NCBI RefSeq assembly: GCF_003014615.1
Contig: NZ_PYGI01000020.1
Span: forward strand, 29,368 to 93,367
DNA from: Marinobacterium halophilum
GTDB taxonomy: Bacteria > Pseudomonadota > Gammaproteobacteria > Pseudomonadales > Balneatricaceae
DNA: 64,000 nt
Direction of reading: 5' to 3'
Numbering within the stretch: the first letter of the stretch is position 1; every line of letters begins with the position of its first letter. The notes under the pieces are model-generated. The model searched no databases and was not told where the DNA came from. It saw nothing but the letters and a program-made list of their open reading frames with translations. Shown here in pieces: positions 1 to 9,706 of this stretch. The translations under genes and the position numbers were made by a program.

Positions 1-275
1 TGACCGAGAGCGAGCCGGATCAGGCCGCGATCACCGAGTCCGTGCACGCCATGGTGAAAGAGGTACAGAAATATGTGCCGGGTTACACCCTGGTAAACGG
101 CCCGGTGTTCGATGGCAACAAGGTCTCCTGCTTCATGCAGGTAGAAGGCCTGGGCGACTTCCTGCCCAAGTATGCCGGTAACCTGGATATCATGACCGCT
201 GCCGGTCTGCGCACCGCCGAGATGTTCGCTGAAGAAGCGGCCAACGGCACCATCACACTGCCGGCACGCGGCTAA
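1..275 (+). CDS. Acetaldehyde dehydrogenase (acylating), C-terminal part
   Basis: The open frame runs in from the left edge (first full codon at base 3), so only the last 91 residues are seen. They match the C-terminus of the second copy at 48099-49010 with a single V/I difference, which identifies the product: the enzyme that converts acetaldehyde from the meta-cleavage pathway to acetyl-CoA with NAD+ and CoA. The catalytic cysteine and Rossmann part are outside the window. It is followed after 15 bases by the 4-hydroxy-2-oxovalerate aldolase gene, the partner with which it forms a substrate-channelling complex in the DmpFG/MhpEF family. An internal ATG at 42 is not the start. Confidence 0.95.
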   Translation, partial: TESEPDQAAITESVHAMVKEVQKYVPGYTLVNGPVFDGNKVSCFMQVEGLGDFLPKYAGNLDIMTAAGLRTAEMFAEEAANGTITLPARG

Positions 276-290
276 GCGGGAGATCACACG

Positions 291-1319
291 ATGAATTTGA
301 ACGGCAAGAAAGTCACCCTGCACGACATGAGCCTGCGCGACGGCATGCACGCCAAGCGCCACCAGATCAGCCTGGACGAGATGGTCAACGTTGCCACGGC
401 GATGGATGACGCGGGTATGCCGCTGATCGAAGTCACCCACGGTGACGGCCTCGGCGGTGCGTCTTTGAACTACGGTTTCCCGGCTCACACGGATGAGGAA
501 TACCTCGGCGCTGTCGTGCCGAAGATGAAGAACGCCAAGATCTCCGCCCTGCTGCTGCCGGGCATCGGGACACTTGACCATCTGAAGATGGCCAAAGATC
601 TCGGTGTTTCCACTATCCGCGTCGCCACCCACTGCACCGAAGCGGATGTGTCTGAACAGCACATCGGCATGGCCGCCAAGATGGAATTGGATACCGTTGG
701 CTTCCTGATGATGGCGCACATGGTCAGCCCGGAGAAAATTCTGGAACAGGCCAAATTGATGGTCAGCTACGGTGCCAACTGCATCTATGCCACCGATTCC
801 GCCGGTTACATGCTGCCGGACGAAGTGACTGCCAAGATCGGTCTGCTGCGTGCGGAGCTGCCGTCCAATGTTGAAGTGGGCTTCCATGGCCACCACAACA
901 TGGGCATGGCGATTGCCAACTCGCTGGCCGCGATTGACGCCGGGGCATCCCGTATTGACGGCTCCGTTGCCGGTCTGGGTGCCGGTGCCGGTAACACGCC
1001 GCTGGAAGTGTTCTGCGCCGTACTCGACCGCATGGGTGTCGACACCGGTATCGATCTGTACAAGATCATGGACGTGGCCGAAGACCTGGTCGTGCCGATG
1101 ATGGATCAGCCGATCCGCGTCGACCGTGATGCCCTGACGCTGGGTTATGCCGGTGTGTACTCGTCGTTCCTGCTGTTTGCCCAGCGGGCACAGAAGAAAT
1201 ACGGCATCCCCGCCCGTGATATCCTGCTCGAACTGGGCCGTCGCGGCACCGTGGGCGGACAGGAAGACATGATTGAAGATCTGGCGCTGACCATGGCCAA
1301 GGAGAAGGGCCTGATCTGA
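291..1319 (+). CDS. 4-hydroxy-2-oxovalerate aldolase
   Basis: Cleaves 4-hydroxy-2-oxovalerate to pyruvate and acetaldehyde, the last carbon-carbon split of meta-cleavage pathways. The protein has 342 residues, normal for the DmpG/MhpE family. R16, D17 and H20 near the N-terminus and the metal-binding H199 and H201 (in GFHGHHN) are all present, so it should be active. A GGGAG ribosome site precedes the ATG. It is coupled to the acetaldehyde dehydrogenase upstream. A second copy at 47055-48083 differs at roughly two dozen of 342 residues (counted by eye), so the organism carries two isofunctional aldolases serving two catabolic operons. This copy probably ends its operon, since a hairpin and a new ribosome site follow. 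Confidence 0.95.
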   Translation: MNLNGKKVTLHDMSLRDGMHAKRHQISLDEMVNVATAMDDAGMPLIEVTHGDGLGGASLNYGFPAHTDEEYLGAVVPKMKNAKISALLLPGIGTLDHLKMAKDLGVSTIRVATHCTEADVSEQHIGMAAKMELDTVGFLMMAHMVSPEKILEQAKLMVSYGANCIYATDSAGYMLPDEVTAKIGLLRAELPSNVEVGFHGHHNMGMAIANSLAAIDAGASRIDGSVAGLGAGAGNTPLEVFCAVLDRMGVDTGIDLYKIMDVAEDLVVPMMDQPIRVDRDALTLGYAGVYSSFLLFAQRAQKKYGIPARDILLELGRRGTVGGQEDMIEDLALTMAKEKGLI

Positions 1320-1331
1320 CAGGCGATTGAA

Positions 1332-1353
1332 AACCGGCCTGTCCAGGCCGGTT
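1332..1353 (+). terminator. Hairpin after aldolase gene
   Basis: A perfect 10-base inverted repeat, AACCGGCCTG and CAGGCCGGTT with two bases between, starts 12 bases after the aldolase stop codon. There is no T run, so it may be a Rho-aided terminator or an mRNA-stabilising hairpin. Confidence 0.45.
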
Positions 1354-1411
1354 CTGCACGCTAACAGGTTCCGGCACAACAGTCGGCCCTGTATGCACAA
1401 GGAGAGTATCC

Positions 1412-2734
1412 GTGGTCACCATCGGTTCCACTTCACCCGCATCCGCCTGGCGCCGCCACGGATTGCTGCTCCTGCTCACCCTGCTCTACACCGATACCTT
1501 TATCGGCCGTCAGATCATGGCGGTGATGATTGAACCGATCAAGCAGGAGTTCAACGCCAGCGATACCGCCATGGGGCTGGTCTCGGGGCTTGCGTTTGCC
1601 GGCGTCTATGCTCTGTTTGGGCTCGGCGCGGGCCGTCTTGCCGACCGCTTGCCACGCACCCGCGTGCTGGCTGTCTGTGCCCTGCTCTGGAGTATCACCA
1701 CTATTCTGTGCGGTTTCACAACCGGATTTATCATGCTGGTCGCTGCCCGTATGCTGGTAGCCATCGGTGAATCGGCGGTCACCCCCAGTTCCATCTCCAT
1801 GATTGCCGACCTCTATCCGGTCAACCGCCGCGCCTTTGCCATCAGCTGTTACAGCACCGCTCCCACACTGGCCGCCATTATCGCCATGAGTGCCGGTGCC
1901 TGGCTGGTGGATCAGTACGGCTGGCGAGTCGGCTTTATTGTGGTCGGCATACCCGCCTGCCTGATTGCCGTGGTCATGCTGCTGATGCGCGACCCGCAAC
2001 GCGGTACGTGGGACGACCACAGCAGCGAACCGGCACTGCCGCTGTCTCTGATGGCTACCCTCAAATCCCTGTGGGCGATCAAACCCTATCGCTTTCTGAT
2101 CCTTGCCGCCGGCCTAAGCACCTTGGGTGCCAATGCCTACGGCATGTGGAACGCTACCTTCCTGGTCCGTTCCCATGGGCTGGATCTGCAGCAGGCCGGT
2201 ATTCTGGCCGGGTTTGTCGGGGGCGGCTCGGCAGCACTGGGCATGCTGTTCAGCGGCTGGTTCACTGACCGCCTGATCAGCGCTCATCCCCGTTGGCAAT
2301 TGCTGATTCCGCAGGTCGGGCACGGCATCGGCATTGTGGCCATGGCGACTTATCTGCTCTGGCCCGCCGACAGCACCTTTATGCTGGCAGGTCATACCAT
2401 ACCAACCGCCATGATCTGGTGCGCACTGAATGGCTTTTTTGCCGTCTGGTGGGTCGGCCCCTGCTTCAGCATGATTACCCGGATCGTGTCACCCGACAGC
2501 CGCGCCGTAGCCATGGCCTGCCAAACCGTACTGGTAACGTTGCTAGGCGTTGGCATCGGCCCGCTGGCCGTCGGTGCACTGAGCGATCTGATGGCACCAT
2601 TGCTGGCTGCCGAGTCGCTGCGCTACTCCTTGCTGATCGGCTGTATCAGTACGGCACTGGCCATGGGGATGCTGTTCATGGTGGGATACTGCCAACGACA
2701 AGCACGCATGAAACCACAGGCTGCTCTAGTCTGA
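1412..2734 (+). CDS. MFS transporter, spinster-like
   Basis: Predicted inner-membrane carrier of 440 residues with about 12 hydrophobic segments. The start is GTG 1412, placed by the AAGGAGAG ribosome site at 1399-1406. The N-terminal region (TDTFIGRQIMAV, then MGLVSGLAF) and motif A (GRLADRLPRTR) resemble spinster-type MFS proteins, which in proteobacterial catabolic clusters often move organic acids or aromatic compounds. Position directly after ring-cleavage genes and before an SDR and an exported hydrolase suggests uptake or efflux of a substrate of that pathway. The substrate cannot be told from sequence. Confidence 0.85.
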   Translation: MVTIGSTSPASAWRRHGLLLLLTLLYTDTFIGRQIMAVMIEPIKQEFNASDTAMGLVSGLAFAGVYALFGLGAGRLADRLPRTRVLAVCALLWSITTILCGFTTGFIMLVAARMLVAIGESAVTPSSISMIADLYPVNRRAFAISCYSTAPTLAAIIAMSAGAWLVDQYGWRVGFIVVGIPACLIAVVMLLMRDPQRGTWDDHSSEPALPLSLMATLKSLWAIKPYRFLILAAGLSTLGANAYGMWNATFLVRSHGLDLQQAGILAGFVGGGSAALGMLFSGWFTDRLISAHPRWQLLIPQVGHGIGIVAMATYLLWPADSTFMLAGHTIPTAMIWCALNGFFAVWWVGPCFSMITRIVSPDSRAVAMACQTVLVTLLGVGIGPLAVGALSDLMAPLLAAESLRYSLLIGCISTALAMGMLFMVGYCQRQARMKPQAALV

Positions 2735-2805
2735 ATGGACGAAGAGTGGCCAAGCGATCACTTCCATAGTCGATTTTGATAACCAATAACAACGAGGATT
2801 CATCC

Positions 2806-3573
2806 ATGTCCATTATCGCCGTAACCGGTGCTGCATCAGGTATTGGTGCCGCTGTTTGCCAGCATCTTGAAGCCGCCGGCCACACACTGATTCGTGTTGA
2901 CCTGCGCAATGCCGACGTCAACGCCGACCTGTCCTCGGCCGAAGGCCGTCAGGCTGCCGTTGCACAGACCCTGAGCGCCTGCAACAACCGGCTGGATGCC
3001 GTGGTCGCCTGTGCCGGCGTCGGTGTGACCGCACCCTCGGTGGGCCTGATTGTCGGCGTGAACTACTTTGGTGTCAGCGAATACCTCGACGGACTGGAAG
3101 ACGCACTGGCCGCCAGTGGCAACGGCAAGGCCGTGATCATCGGTTCCGTGGCTGGCAGCCACATGGTGGCGACGCCGCACCCGATGGCCGCTGCCATGCT
3201 GGAAGGCGACGAAGCCAAGGCCTGCCAGCTGGCCGAAGAGAGCGAAAACCCCTCTGCCGCCTACGCCGCCTCCAAGTACGCCGTCACCGTATATGCTCGC
3301 AGCAAGTCCGTCGAATGGGGCAAGCGCGGCATGCGCTTGAACACCATCGCACCGGGTGCGGTTGAAACGCCACTGCACAAGGCCTCTCTGGATGACGCAC
3401 GCTTTGGCGAAGCGGTGAAGAATTTTGTTGCCCCCATGGGCCGCGCCGGGGTGCCGGACGAAATCGCCGATGGCGTCGACTTCCTTCTGTCCGAAAAGTC
3501 CGCCTTCGTTAATGGTTCAGTGCTGTTCATTGATGGCGGCATGGATGCGATGGTTCGTACTCGCCAATTCTGA
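2806..3573 (+). CDS. SDR resembling 3-alpha-hydroxysteroid dehydrogenase
   Basis: Short-chain dehydrogenase of 255 residues. The start is ATG 2806, with an ACGAGG ribosome site; an in-frame TTG at 2776 lacks one. It has the nucleotide motif TGAASGIG at 7-14 and the catalytic S114, Y153 and K157. These positions, the length, and the unusual insert between the serine and tyrosine closely resemble the Comamonas 3-alpha-hydroxysteroid dehydrogenase/carbonyl reductase group. It would oxidise or reduce a secondary alcohol or ketone with NAD(H). Whether the substrate is a steroid, terpenoid or another alicyclic alcohol is unknown. It is followed after 16 bases by an exported serine hydrolase, probably in the same operon. 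Confidence 0.85.
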   Translation: MSIIAVTGAASGIGAAVCQHLEAAGHTLIRVDLRNADVNADLSSAEGRQAAVAQTLSACNNRLDAVVACAGVGVTAPSVGLIVGVNYFGVSEYLDGLEDALAASGNGKAVIIGSVAGSHMVATPHPMAAAMLEGDEAKACQLAEESENPSAAYAASKYAVTVYARSKSVEWGKRGMRLNTIAPGAVETPLHKASLDDARFGEAVKNFVAPMGRAGVPDEIADGVDFLLSEKSAFVNGSVLFIDGGMDAMVRTRQF

Positions 3574-3589
3574 GTTTGAGGAGAAGGTC

Positions 3590-4951
3590 ATGCCCTGTAC
3601 CAAGACACTCACTGCACTGAGCCTTTCGACACTGTTAACGGTGTCATTTGCACCCGCGCTACAGGCGGCTGCCCAGTGTGGTGCCGAAGACAGCCAAACG
3701 CTCTCCGCAGCGGACTCTGCACCCGAAGTAATGGGTTGGATGCAGGGCAGCCCTCCGGCCGTCGACAAGCGTGTACGTTTGGCCGACGGTTCCTTTTTCA
3801 GTTTCCCGGCACTGCGCTACAGCGTAGGCCACATGAACGAATTCCTGCCGACCACACTGGTCAGTCGACGCAATACCGCGCCGTCTGAACTGCCCTACGC
3901 ACAGAGCGATGCGCTGACCACCAGCATTGATGCACTGACCTTTACCCCCTGGGGCCAGGACAAGCAAACCTCTTGGGCCGACGCGCTGGACAAGACCTAT
4001 ACCGACGGCATTCTGATCATGCACAAAGGCAAGGTGATCTATGAACGCTACCGCGGTGGCTTCAAGGATTACGAGCGCCACGCCCTGATGTCGGTGACCA
4101 AATCGCTCACCGGCACACTGGCACTGGACCTGATTCATCAGGGCCTGATCGACGAGAATCTGCCGATCAGCCACTACATTCCGGAACTGAAAGACTCCGG
4201 TTTTGGTGATGCCAGCGTCAAAAACGTACTGAATATGACCGCCGGTATCGATTTCGATGAAGACTATGCCGACCCGAAATCGGAAATTTGGGTATTCTCG
4301 GCCGCCGGTAACCCGCTGCCCAAACCCAAGGGCTATCAAGGCCCGACCGGTTACTATGAATACCTGCCACTGGTGCAGAAAGCCGGTGAACATGGCCAGG
4401 CCTTCGCTTACAAAACCGCAAACACCGAAGTCATCGGCTGGCTGGTCGCCCGAGTGACCGGCATGTCGGTCGCCGACTATCTGGAAGAGCGCGTATGGAG
4501 CAAAATAGGCATGGAACGCGCCGCCCTGTTCCAGGTCGACGAACTGGGTACGCCCTTTGCCGGAGGCGGCCTCAACGCCAGCCTGCGTGATCTGGCTCGT
4601 TTTGGCGAACTCATGCGCAACAACGGCCGTATCGGTGATCAACAGATCCTGCACCCCAAGGTTGTGGCTGACATCCGTGCCGGTGCCGAACACCCGGTAT
4701 TTACCCAACCGGAATATCCGGGGCAAGCCGACTGGTCGTTCCGCGGCATGTGGTGGGTAACCGGTAACACCCAGTCCCCGTTCATGGCACGCGGCGTACA
4801 CGGGCAAAACATTTATATAAACCCGGAAAAAGAAGTCGTGATCGTGCGCTTTGCCTCACACCCGAAGGCAGCCAACCGGGCAACCGACTGCATCACACTG
4901 CCGGCCTATGAGCGTTTGTCCGACTATCTGTCGTCACAGAACGCTCACTGA
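3590..4951 (+). CDS. Exported serine hydrolase, beta-lactamase/NylB fold
   Basis: The start is ATG 3590 after GAGGAGAAG; the frame is open further upstream but that part overlaps the SDR gene. The 453-residue product begins with a Sec-type signal peptide (basic Lys5, hydrophobic stretch 6-20, likely cleavage in the alanines near residue 28). The catalytic SVTK lies at 168-171 (the SxxK of class C beta-lactamase-like enzymes), with tyrosine 274 in AYKTAN as the second motif. Such proteins are mostly esterases, 6-aminohexanoate dimer hydrolases or peptidases rather than true beta-lactamases. In the periplasm it could hydrolyse an ester or amide substrate before uptake by the nearby MFS carrier; this role is inference. 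Confidence 0.85.
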   Translation: MPCTKTLTALSLSTLLTVSFAPALQAAAQCGAEDSQTLSAADSAPEVMGWMQGSPPAVDKRVRLADGSFFSFPALRYSVGHMNEFLPTTLVSRRNTAPSELPYAQSDALTTSIDALTFTPWGQDKQTSWADALDKTYTDGILIMHKGKVIYERYRGGFKDYERHALMSVTKSLTGTLALDLIHQGLIDENLPISHYIPELKDSGFGDASVKNVLNMTAGIDFDEDYADPKSEIWVFSAAGNPLPKPKGYQGPTGYYEYLPLVQKAGEHGQAFAYKTANTEVIGWLVARVTGMSVADYLEERVWSKIGMERAALFQVDELGTPFAGGGLNASLRDLARFGELMRNNGRIGDQQILHPKVVADIRAGAEHPVFTQPEYPGQADWSFRGMWWVTGNTQSPFMARGVHGQNIYINPEKEVVIVRFASHPKAANRATDCITLPAYERLSDYLSSQNAH

Positions 4952-4957
4952 GTCATC

Positions 4958-4978
4958 GCGGCTACCTGGGGTAGCCGC
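4958..4978 (+). terminator. Hairpin after serine hydrolase gene
   Basis: GCGGCTACC and GGTAGCCGC form a perfect 9-base stem with a TGG loop seven bases after the stop codon. No T run follows. It likely marks the end of the 0-5 kb transcription unit. Confidence 0.5.
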
Positions 4979-5104
4979 ACCTCCCCTACCCAATCTCCCC
5001 ATTAAGTTGCCAATCAGAAACATTTTTCTTTCAAACGGGTGATTAACTGCACGTTTTTCGCTATAAATAGGTACGTAAGTACCTTGAAATAACGAGCGGT
5101 ACAC

Positions 5105-7075
5105 ATGAGCCCCAGCATCCCGACCTCTGCCCCCGCAGACATAACCGGACGCCTCGATTTCCGGTCCTTATTGCGTGGGCAAGACCCGATACTGCGCAAG
5201 CTCATCCTGCTGCTCTGGGTCACCAGTATTGCCATGTCGACCCTCCTTGGCGTCGCGGCTGTCGAGCTGAACTGGAGCGGCATCCCGGTCACATTCGGCG
5301 ACTATACCGTTCACCTGACGTTCTATCCTCCCCTCATTCTGGCCATGTTCTGGCTGTTCTGGTTCGGTTTCTGGTGGGCGGCCATCCCTACCTGGGCCAG
5401 TACCTTCATACTTTCGCTCCACTATGGCATGGCTCCCGAATGGGCGTTGCTGTTTGCCTGCTCAGACCCGCTGGGACTGGCCTTGCTGGCCATGGTATAT
5501 CGCGCACTGCCCGCCGCACTGCAGATCCGCAAACCCGGCAATATTGCCCTGTTCATTCTGTTCAGTTTTGCCGCCGCCGTCCTGAGTTCGGTGGGTGCGT
5601 TTATCTGGAGCCATGCCACCCATTCGCAAATCACCGGCCTCTATGCAGTCTGGCAAGGTTGGTGGCTGGGGTTTCTGGTGCAGAATGTATTGATTGTGTT
5701 GCCGATATTGTTATTTGCCGACCCAACCATCCGGCGCTGGCAAAAAAACACTCACCTGTGGCCATCTCGCCCGCTCAACGAGCGCGGGCTGCGCCAGACA
5801 CTGGTGATCGCGCTACTGCTGGTGTCGACCGTTGTGCTGTTTACCTGGCTGAGTGCCAGCCTGACCAAAAATGCCATCATGACGGCAGCATACAGCCATG
5901 ATGTCTATCTCTGGCAACCCATCGCCCGGATGGTGCGTGACTCGCTCAATGCGCTAATGACGGTCCTGGTGATATTGATGATTGCCATGACCCTGTTCGG
6001 TATCTATCTGTTCCGCTACTGGTCGGCACGGTTGACCCATTCACACCAGATGCTCATCCGCAGCAATCACCGCCTGAGTGCCGAAATAAAGGAACGCGAG
6101 AATATCCAGATCGAGCTGCAACACCGCTATCAAATGCTCAATTTGATGGCGCAGCTGGATGCTCGTCTGCACGCGGCTGCCAATGCTCAAGAGATCATTA
6201 CTGCGCTATCGGAATACCTGCCGCGCCAGCTGCCGCAAATGGAGGGTGTTCTCTGCCGCGTCAATGCGGACCGCAAACTGGAAATACTGGTCCACTGGGG
6301 ACGCTTCCCACTGATCGGAGTGCAACATGCGGCTACGCTGACCGTGCCGGAGCATGCCAACACCTGGGATCAGGTCAGGACCTACGACCCTGAAGGCCAC
6401 CACGGCGTCCACCGAGCCCTGCCGTTGAAGTCGGGCCAGCACCTGCTCGGGGTCATCCTGCTTGGGCCGGCACCCGAGGGCGATACCGCCGTCAGTGCCG
6501 TGCTGCAGATTCTGACAGAACACCTGGCGCTGGCACTGACCAATCTGCGCTTGCGCGAGCAACTGATGGAAGAGGCAACCCGTGACCCGCTGACCGGTCT
6601 GTATAACCGGCGCTACCTGCATAGTCGACTGGACCAGGAGCTGTCCCGTTGCCAACGCCACGAGCGTCCACTCAGCCTGATGATGATCGATATCGACCAT
6701 TTCAAACAACTCAACGACTCGCTGGGGCATGAGGCTGGCGACCAGGCCTTGCGCAGCATTACCCGCTTTATCGGAGAGCAGATCCGTGAAAGCGACATCG
6801 CCTGCCGCTTCGGCGGCGAAGAGATTATTCTGGTGCTGCCCGAGGCCAGCCAGATCCATTCAGAAGAGCGTGCACGGCGCCTGTTGGAAGGCATTGCTCT
6901 GTTGCGCTTGACCAGCCGTGACGGCCAACCGATGCCACGCCTGACCGTATCCATTGGATTGGCGGTTTACCCTGAACATGCGGACTCCGGCGAAGGCCTG
7001 ATCCACGCAGCCGACCAGGCGATGTACCGCGCCAAGGCCAATGGCCGTAATCAGGTGTGTATTGCCACCGGTTAA
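5105..7075 (+). CDS. Membrane diguanylate cyclase (MASE1-like, GAF-like, GGDEF)
   Basis: Makes cyclic di-GMP from GTP. The 656-residue protein has about eight hydrophobic segments in residues 30-320, resembling a MASE1-type sensor, then a short coiled stretch and a GAF-like region (about 350-480), then a GGDEF domain. The active site reads GGEEI at 570-574, an accepted active form. An RxxD inhibitory site (RESD, 561-564) sits five residues before it, so product feedback inhibition is expected. The entry motif DPLTGLYNRR is also intact. It appears to be a single-gene unit between two hairpin- or spacer-bounded neighbours. The signal it senses is unknown. Confidence 0.9.
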   Translation: MSPSIPTSAPADITGRLDFRSLLRGQDPILRKLILLLWVTSIAMSTLLGVAAVELNWSGIPVTFGDYTVHLTFYPPLILAMFWLFWFGFWWAAIPTWASTFILSLHYGMAPEWALLFACSDPLGLALLAMVYRALPAALQIRKPGNIALFILFSFAAAVLSSVGAFIWSHATHSQITGLYAVWQGWWLGFLVQNVLIVLPILLFADPTIRRWQKNTHLWPSRPLNERGLRQTLVIALLLVSTVVLFTWLSASLTKNAIMTAAYSHDVYLWQPIARMVRDSLNALMTVLVILMIAMTLFGIYLFRYWSARLTHSHQMLIRSNHRLSAEIKERENIQIELQHRYQMLNLMAQLDARLHAAANAQEIITALSEYLPRQLPQMEGVLCRVNADRKLEILVHWGRFPLIGVQHAATLTVPEHANTWDQVRTYDPEGHHGVHRALPLKSGQHLLGVILLGPAPEGDTAVSAVLQILTEHLALALTNLRLREQLMEEATRDPLTGLYNRRYLHSRLDQELSRCQRHERPLSLMMIDIDHFKQLNDSLGHEAGDQALRSITRFIGEQIRESDIACRFGGEEIILVLPEASQIHSEERARRLLEGIALLRLTSRDGQPMPRLTVSIGLAVYPEHADSGEGLIHAADQAMYRAKANGRNQVCIATG

Positions 7076-7142
7076 GCGAATACTTGTATTCTGCGGCACC
7101 CACTCCTAACGTAAGGGAAAGCACGCGAATAGAGCGCCGCCC

Positions 7143-8237
7143 ATGCCCACCGCCGATTATCTGCCCCGCCACTCACTGTCGCACCTGTTCGATCTGCTGC
7201 AGCAACACGGCTACAGGCTGGTCGGCCCCCAGGTGATTGACGGTGCCATTCTTTATCGGCCACTGACCGCCGTCGACCAGCTACCCAGCGGGACCGAACA
7301 GGTGCAGCAGCCCGGTCAGTATCGCCTGATCCAGACCGACAGCTCGCGCCGGTTCAGCTGGGCCAACGGCCCCCAGGCACTGAAACCGCTGACTTTTACC
7401 CCGCGTGAAACCCTGTGGCGCTCACAACTCCATGAGGATGGCAGCCTCAGTTTCCATGAAACGCCCGAACCGGCAACCCCCACCGCCGTGATCGGCGTCC
7501 GTGGCTGTGATCTGGCCGCACTCGCGTTGCAAGACCAGCATTTTGCGGATGACCCTTACTATCGTCAGCAGCGCGACGCCCTGCTGCTGATCGCTGTGGA
7601 CTGTTCCCACCCGGCCGACACCTGCTTCTGCGCCAGTACCGGTGACGGTCCCGATGCGAAAGCAGGACATGACCTGGCCCTGACCGAACTGGACGATGGT
7701 TTTCTGATCCGGGCCGGCAGTGAACGGGGGAAAAATCTGATGACAGCCTTGCCATTGACAGCGGCATCCCACGCCAGCCACCAGCAGGCCGAGACGCAAT
7801 ATCGCCGCGCCAGCCAGCAACAACGTCAATTGCCAACATTCGACCCTGCGCAGCTGATCCATTTGGGAGGGCACCCCGCCTGGGACGCTGTTGCCGACGC
7901 CTGTCTCAGTTGTGGTAACTGTACGTCCGTCTGTCCCAGTTGCTTCTGTTTCAGTGAAAGTGAAGTACCGGAATTGGACGGCACGGCTTCCAGCCATCAG
8001 CGCCAATGGGATTCCTGCTTCAGCGAAGGCCACAGCTATATCCACGGCCACCGCTTTCGTCCCGACACCAAGGGGCGCTATCGCCAGTGGCTGACCCACA
8101 AGTTCGGCAGTTGGGTCGAGCAGTACGGTCGCAGCGGCTGTACCGGCTGTGGCCGCTGCATCAGCTGGTGTCCGGTGGGCATTGATCCGTTGCAAGTACT
8201 GGCACAGCTGGGTGATGAACCTCCAACATCCAACTGA
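7143..8237 (+). CDS. 4Fe-4S subunit of group 3b-type hydrogenase (HydB/HyhB-like)
   Basis: A 364-residue iron-sulfur protein of the sulfhydrogenase/anaerobic sulfite reductase A type. It has two ferredoxin-like clusters near the C-terminus: C254, C257, C260, C264 and C333, C336, C339, C343. This subunit relays electrons between the hydrogenase small subunit and the flavin subunit in bifunctional group 3b enzymes. Its expected partners lie at 9760-12714, but here an alcohol dehydrogenase gene intervenes. The start at ATG 7143 is the only good early methionine; the GTAAGGGAAAG ribosome-like stretch is rather far upstream. It could alternatively serve another flavin partner, but the locus makes a hydrogenase subunit most likely. 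Confidence 0.85.
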   Translation: MPTADYLPRHSLSHLFDLLQQHGYRLVGPQVIDGAILYRPLTAVDQLPSGTEQVQQPGQYRLIQTDSSRRFSWANGPQALKPLTFTPRETLWRSQLHEDGSLSFHETPEPATPTAVIGVRGCDLAALALQDQHFADDPYYRQQRDALLLIAVDCSHPADTCFCASTGDGPDAKAGHDLALTELDDGFLIRAGSERGKNLMTALPLTAASHASHQQAETQYRRASQQQRQLPTFDPAQLIHLGGHPAWDAVADACLSCGNCTSVCPSCFCFSESEVPELDGTASSHQRQWDSCFSEGHSYIHGHRFRPDTKGRYRQWLTHKFGSWVEQYGRSGCTGCGRCISWCPVGIDPLQVLAQLGDEPPTSN

Positions 8238-8423
8238 CGACCACGAACCAGCCGTCAGGTTCCAGACCATTTGGTCTCCCCATGATCCGAGTCATCCCTA
8301 CTGCAAATCGACTGGACAACCGTTTACAACCGATTCCGGAAGAGTAGTCTGGCATCAAGGATCAATCGGCCATCACCGATACGTTTCCTGAAACAAAACC
8401 CTCATGAAAGCAAGGACTTAAAC

Positions 8424-9575
8424 ATGGCGACTGAAGCGTTTTTCGTACCCAATGTTTCCCTGATGGGCGCAGGCTGCCTGAGCACTTTGGCCGAACGTGT
8501 CGGCATGCTGGGCGGCAAAAAACCGCTGCTGGTAGCCGATGGCGGCATGACCCAGCTGGGTTACACCGCCCGCGTCGTCAGCATGCTGGAAGAAGCCGAT
8601 ATTGCCTGTGCCGTATATGACGGCACTGTGCCCAACCCCACCGACCACAACGTCGATGAAGGCACAGCAGTGTACCGCAACGCAAACTGCGACATGCTGA
8701 TCTCCCTCGGGGGCGGTAGCGCACACGACTGCTGCAAGGGCATCGGCATTCTGGCCACCAACGGCGGTCAGATTCAGGATTACGAAGGGCTGGACCAGCT
8801 GACTCAGCCGCTGCCGCCCTACATCGCCATCAATACCACCGCCGGTACCGCCAGCGAGATGACCCGTTTCACCATCATCACCAACAGCTCCAACCATGTG
8901 AAGATGGCGATCGTGGATTGGCGTGTCACCCCGGATGTGGCCATCAACGACCCGGAACTGATGGTCGACATGCCGCCGTCACTGACCGCCGCCACCGGTA
9001 TGGATGCACTGACCCACGCCGTGGAAGCCTACGTATCGACCGCCGCCACTCCGATCACCGATGCCTGTGCGCTGCAGGCGATCCGTCTGATCGGCCAGTA
9101 TCTGCGCAAGGCCGTGGCCCGTGGCGACGATATGGAAGCCCGTGACAAGATGGCCTATGCGGAGTATCTGGCGGGCATGGCGTTCAACAACGCCAGTCTG
9201 GGCCATGTGCATGCCATGTCGCACCAGCTGGGCGGCTTCTACAACCTGCCCCATGGCGTCTGCAATGCACTGCTGTTGCCGCACGTAAGCCGCGTCAACC
9301 TGATGGCTCGTACCGAGCGTTTTGCCGACATCGCCGATGCACTGGGTGAAGTCACCACCGGCCTGTCCGAACGCGATGCCGCCTATATGGCGATCGATGC
9401 CATTGAGGAGCTGTCGATGGATGTGGGCATTCCGCAGACCCTGAGCGAGCTGGGTGTGAAAGCGGAAGACATTCCGACCATGGTCGGCAACGCCCAGAAG
9501 GATGTCTGTGCGCTGACCAACCCGCGTAAACTGACTGACGATGAAGTCGCCGCGATTTATCACGCCGCTCTCTGA
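8424..9575 (+). CDS. Iron-containing alcohol dehydrogenase (type III)
   Basis: A 383-residue NAD(P)-dependent alcohol dehydrogenase of the YiaY/AdhB/DhaT family. It has the cofactor motif GGGSAHD. The metal ligands are recognisable in DALTHAVEAY (Asp and His) and in the stretch GHVHAMSHQLGGFYNLPHG (two further His). It interconverts a primary alcohol and its aldehyde. It lies inside the hydrogenase gene set, 186 bases after the 4Fe-4S subunit gene and before the flavin subunit gene, and is followed by a hairpin. Co-location suggests it supplies or consumes the NAD(P)H pool used by the hydrogenase, for example disposal of reductant as alcohol; this is inference. Confidence 0.93.
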   Translation: MATEAFFVPNVSLMGAGCLSTLAERVGMLGGKKPLLVADGGMTQLGYTARVVSMLEEADIACAVYDGTVPNPTDHNVDEGTAVYRNANCDMLISLGGGSAHDCCKGIGILATNGGQIQDYEGLDQLTQPLPPYIAINTTAGTASEMTRFTIITNSSNHVKMAIVDWRVTPDVAINDPELMVDMPPSLTAATGMDALTHAVEAYVSTAATPITDACALQAIRLIGQYLRKAVARGDDMEARDKMAYAEYLAGMAFNNASLGHVHAMSHQLGGFYNLPHGVCNALLLPHVSRVNLMARTERFADIADALGEVTTGLSERDAAYMAIDAIEELSMDVGIPQTLSELGVKAEDIPTMVGNAQKDVCALTNPRKLTDDEVAAIYHAAL

Positions 9576-9587
9576 TTCGCACATTAA

Positions 9588-9616
9588 CCGAACGCGGGCA
9601 CAGCGCCTGCGTTCGG
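9588..9616 (+). terminator. Hairpin after alcohol dehydrogenase gene
   Basis: CCGAACGC and GCGTTCGG make a perfect 8-base stem with a GC-rich interior, 12 bases after the stop codon. No long T run. It separates the alcohol dehydrogenase from the following hydrogenase genes, which may therefore have their own promoter in 9617-9759. Confidence 0.5.
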
Positions 9617-9706
9617 TCATTTCCCGCCGTATTATCCCCGCTCCAGCTTGTCCCCCGCGCCATCCGCATCTAACGTATAAGGTACACACTGCTGCGGAGC
9701 AGCCCC

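Noticed and set aside
3590..4951. True beta-lactamase resistance gene
   Set aside because: It has the SxxK fold motif, but its layout and length match the NylB/esterase group and its location is catabolic.
8340..8423. Sigma-54 promoter before the alcohol dehydrogenase gene
   Set aside because: TCTGGCATCAAGGATCA has a GG but the second element is not GC at the required spacing.
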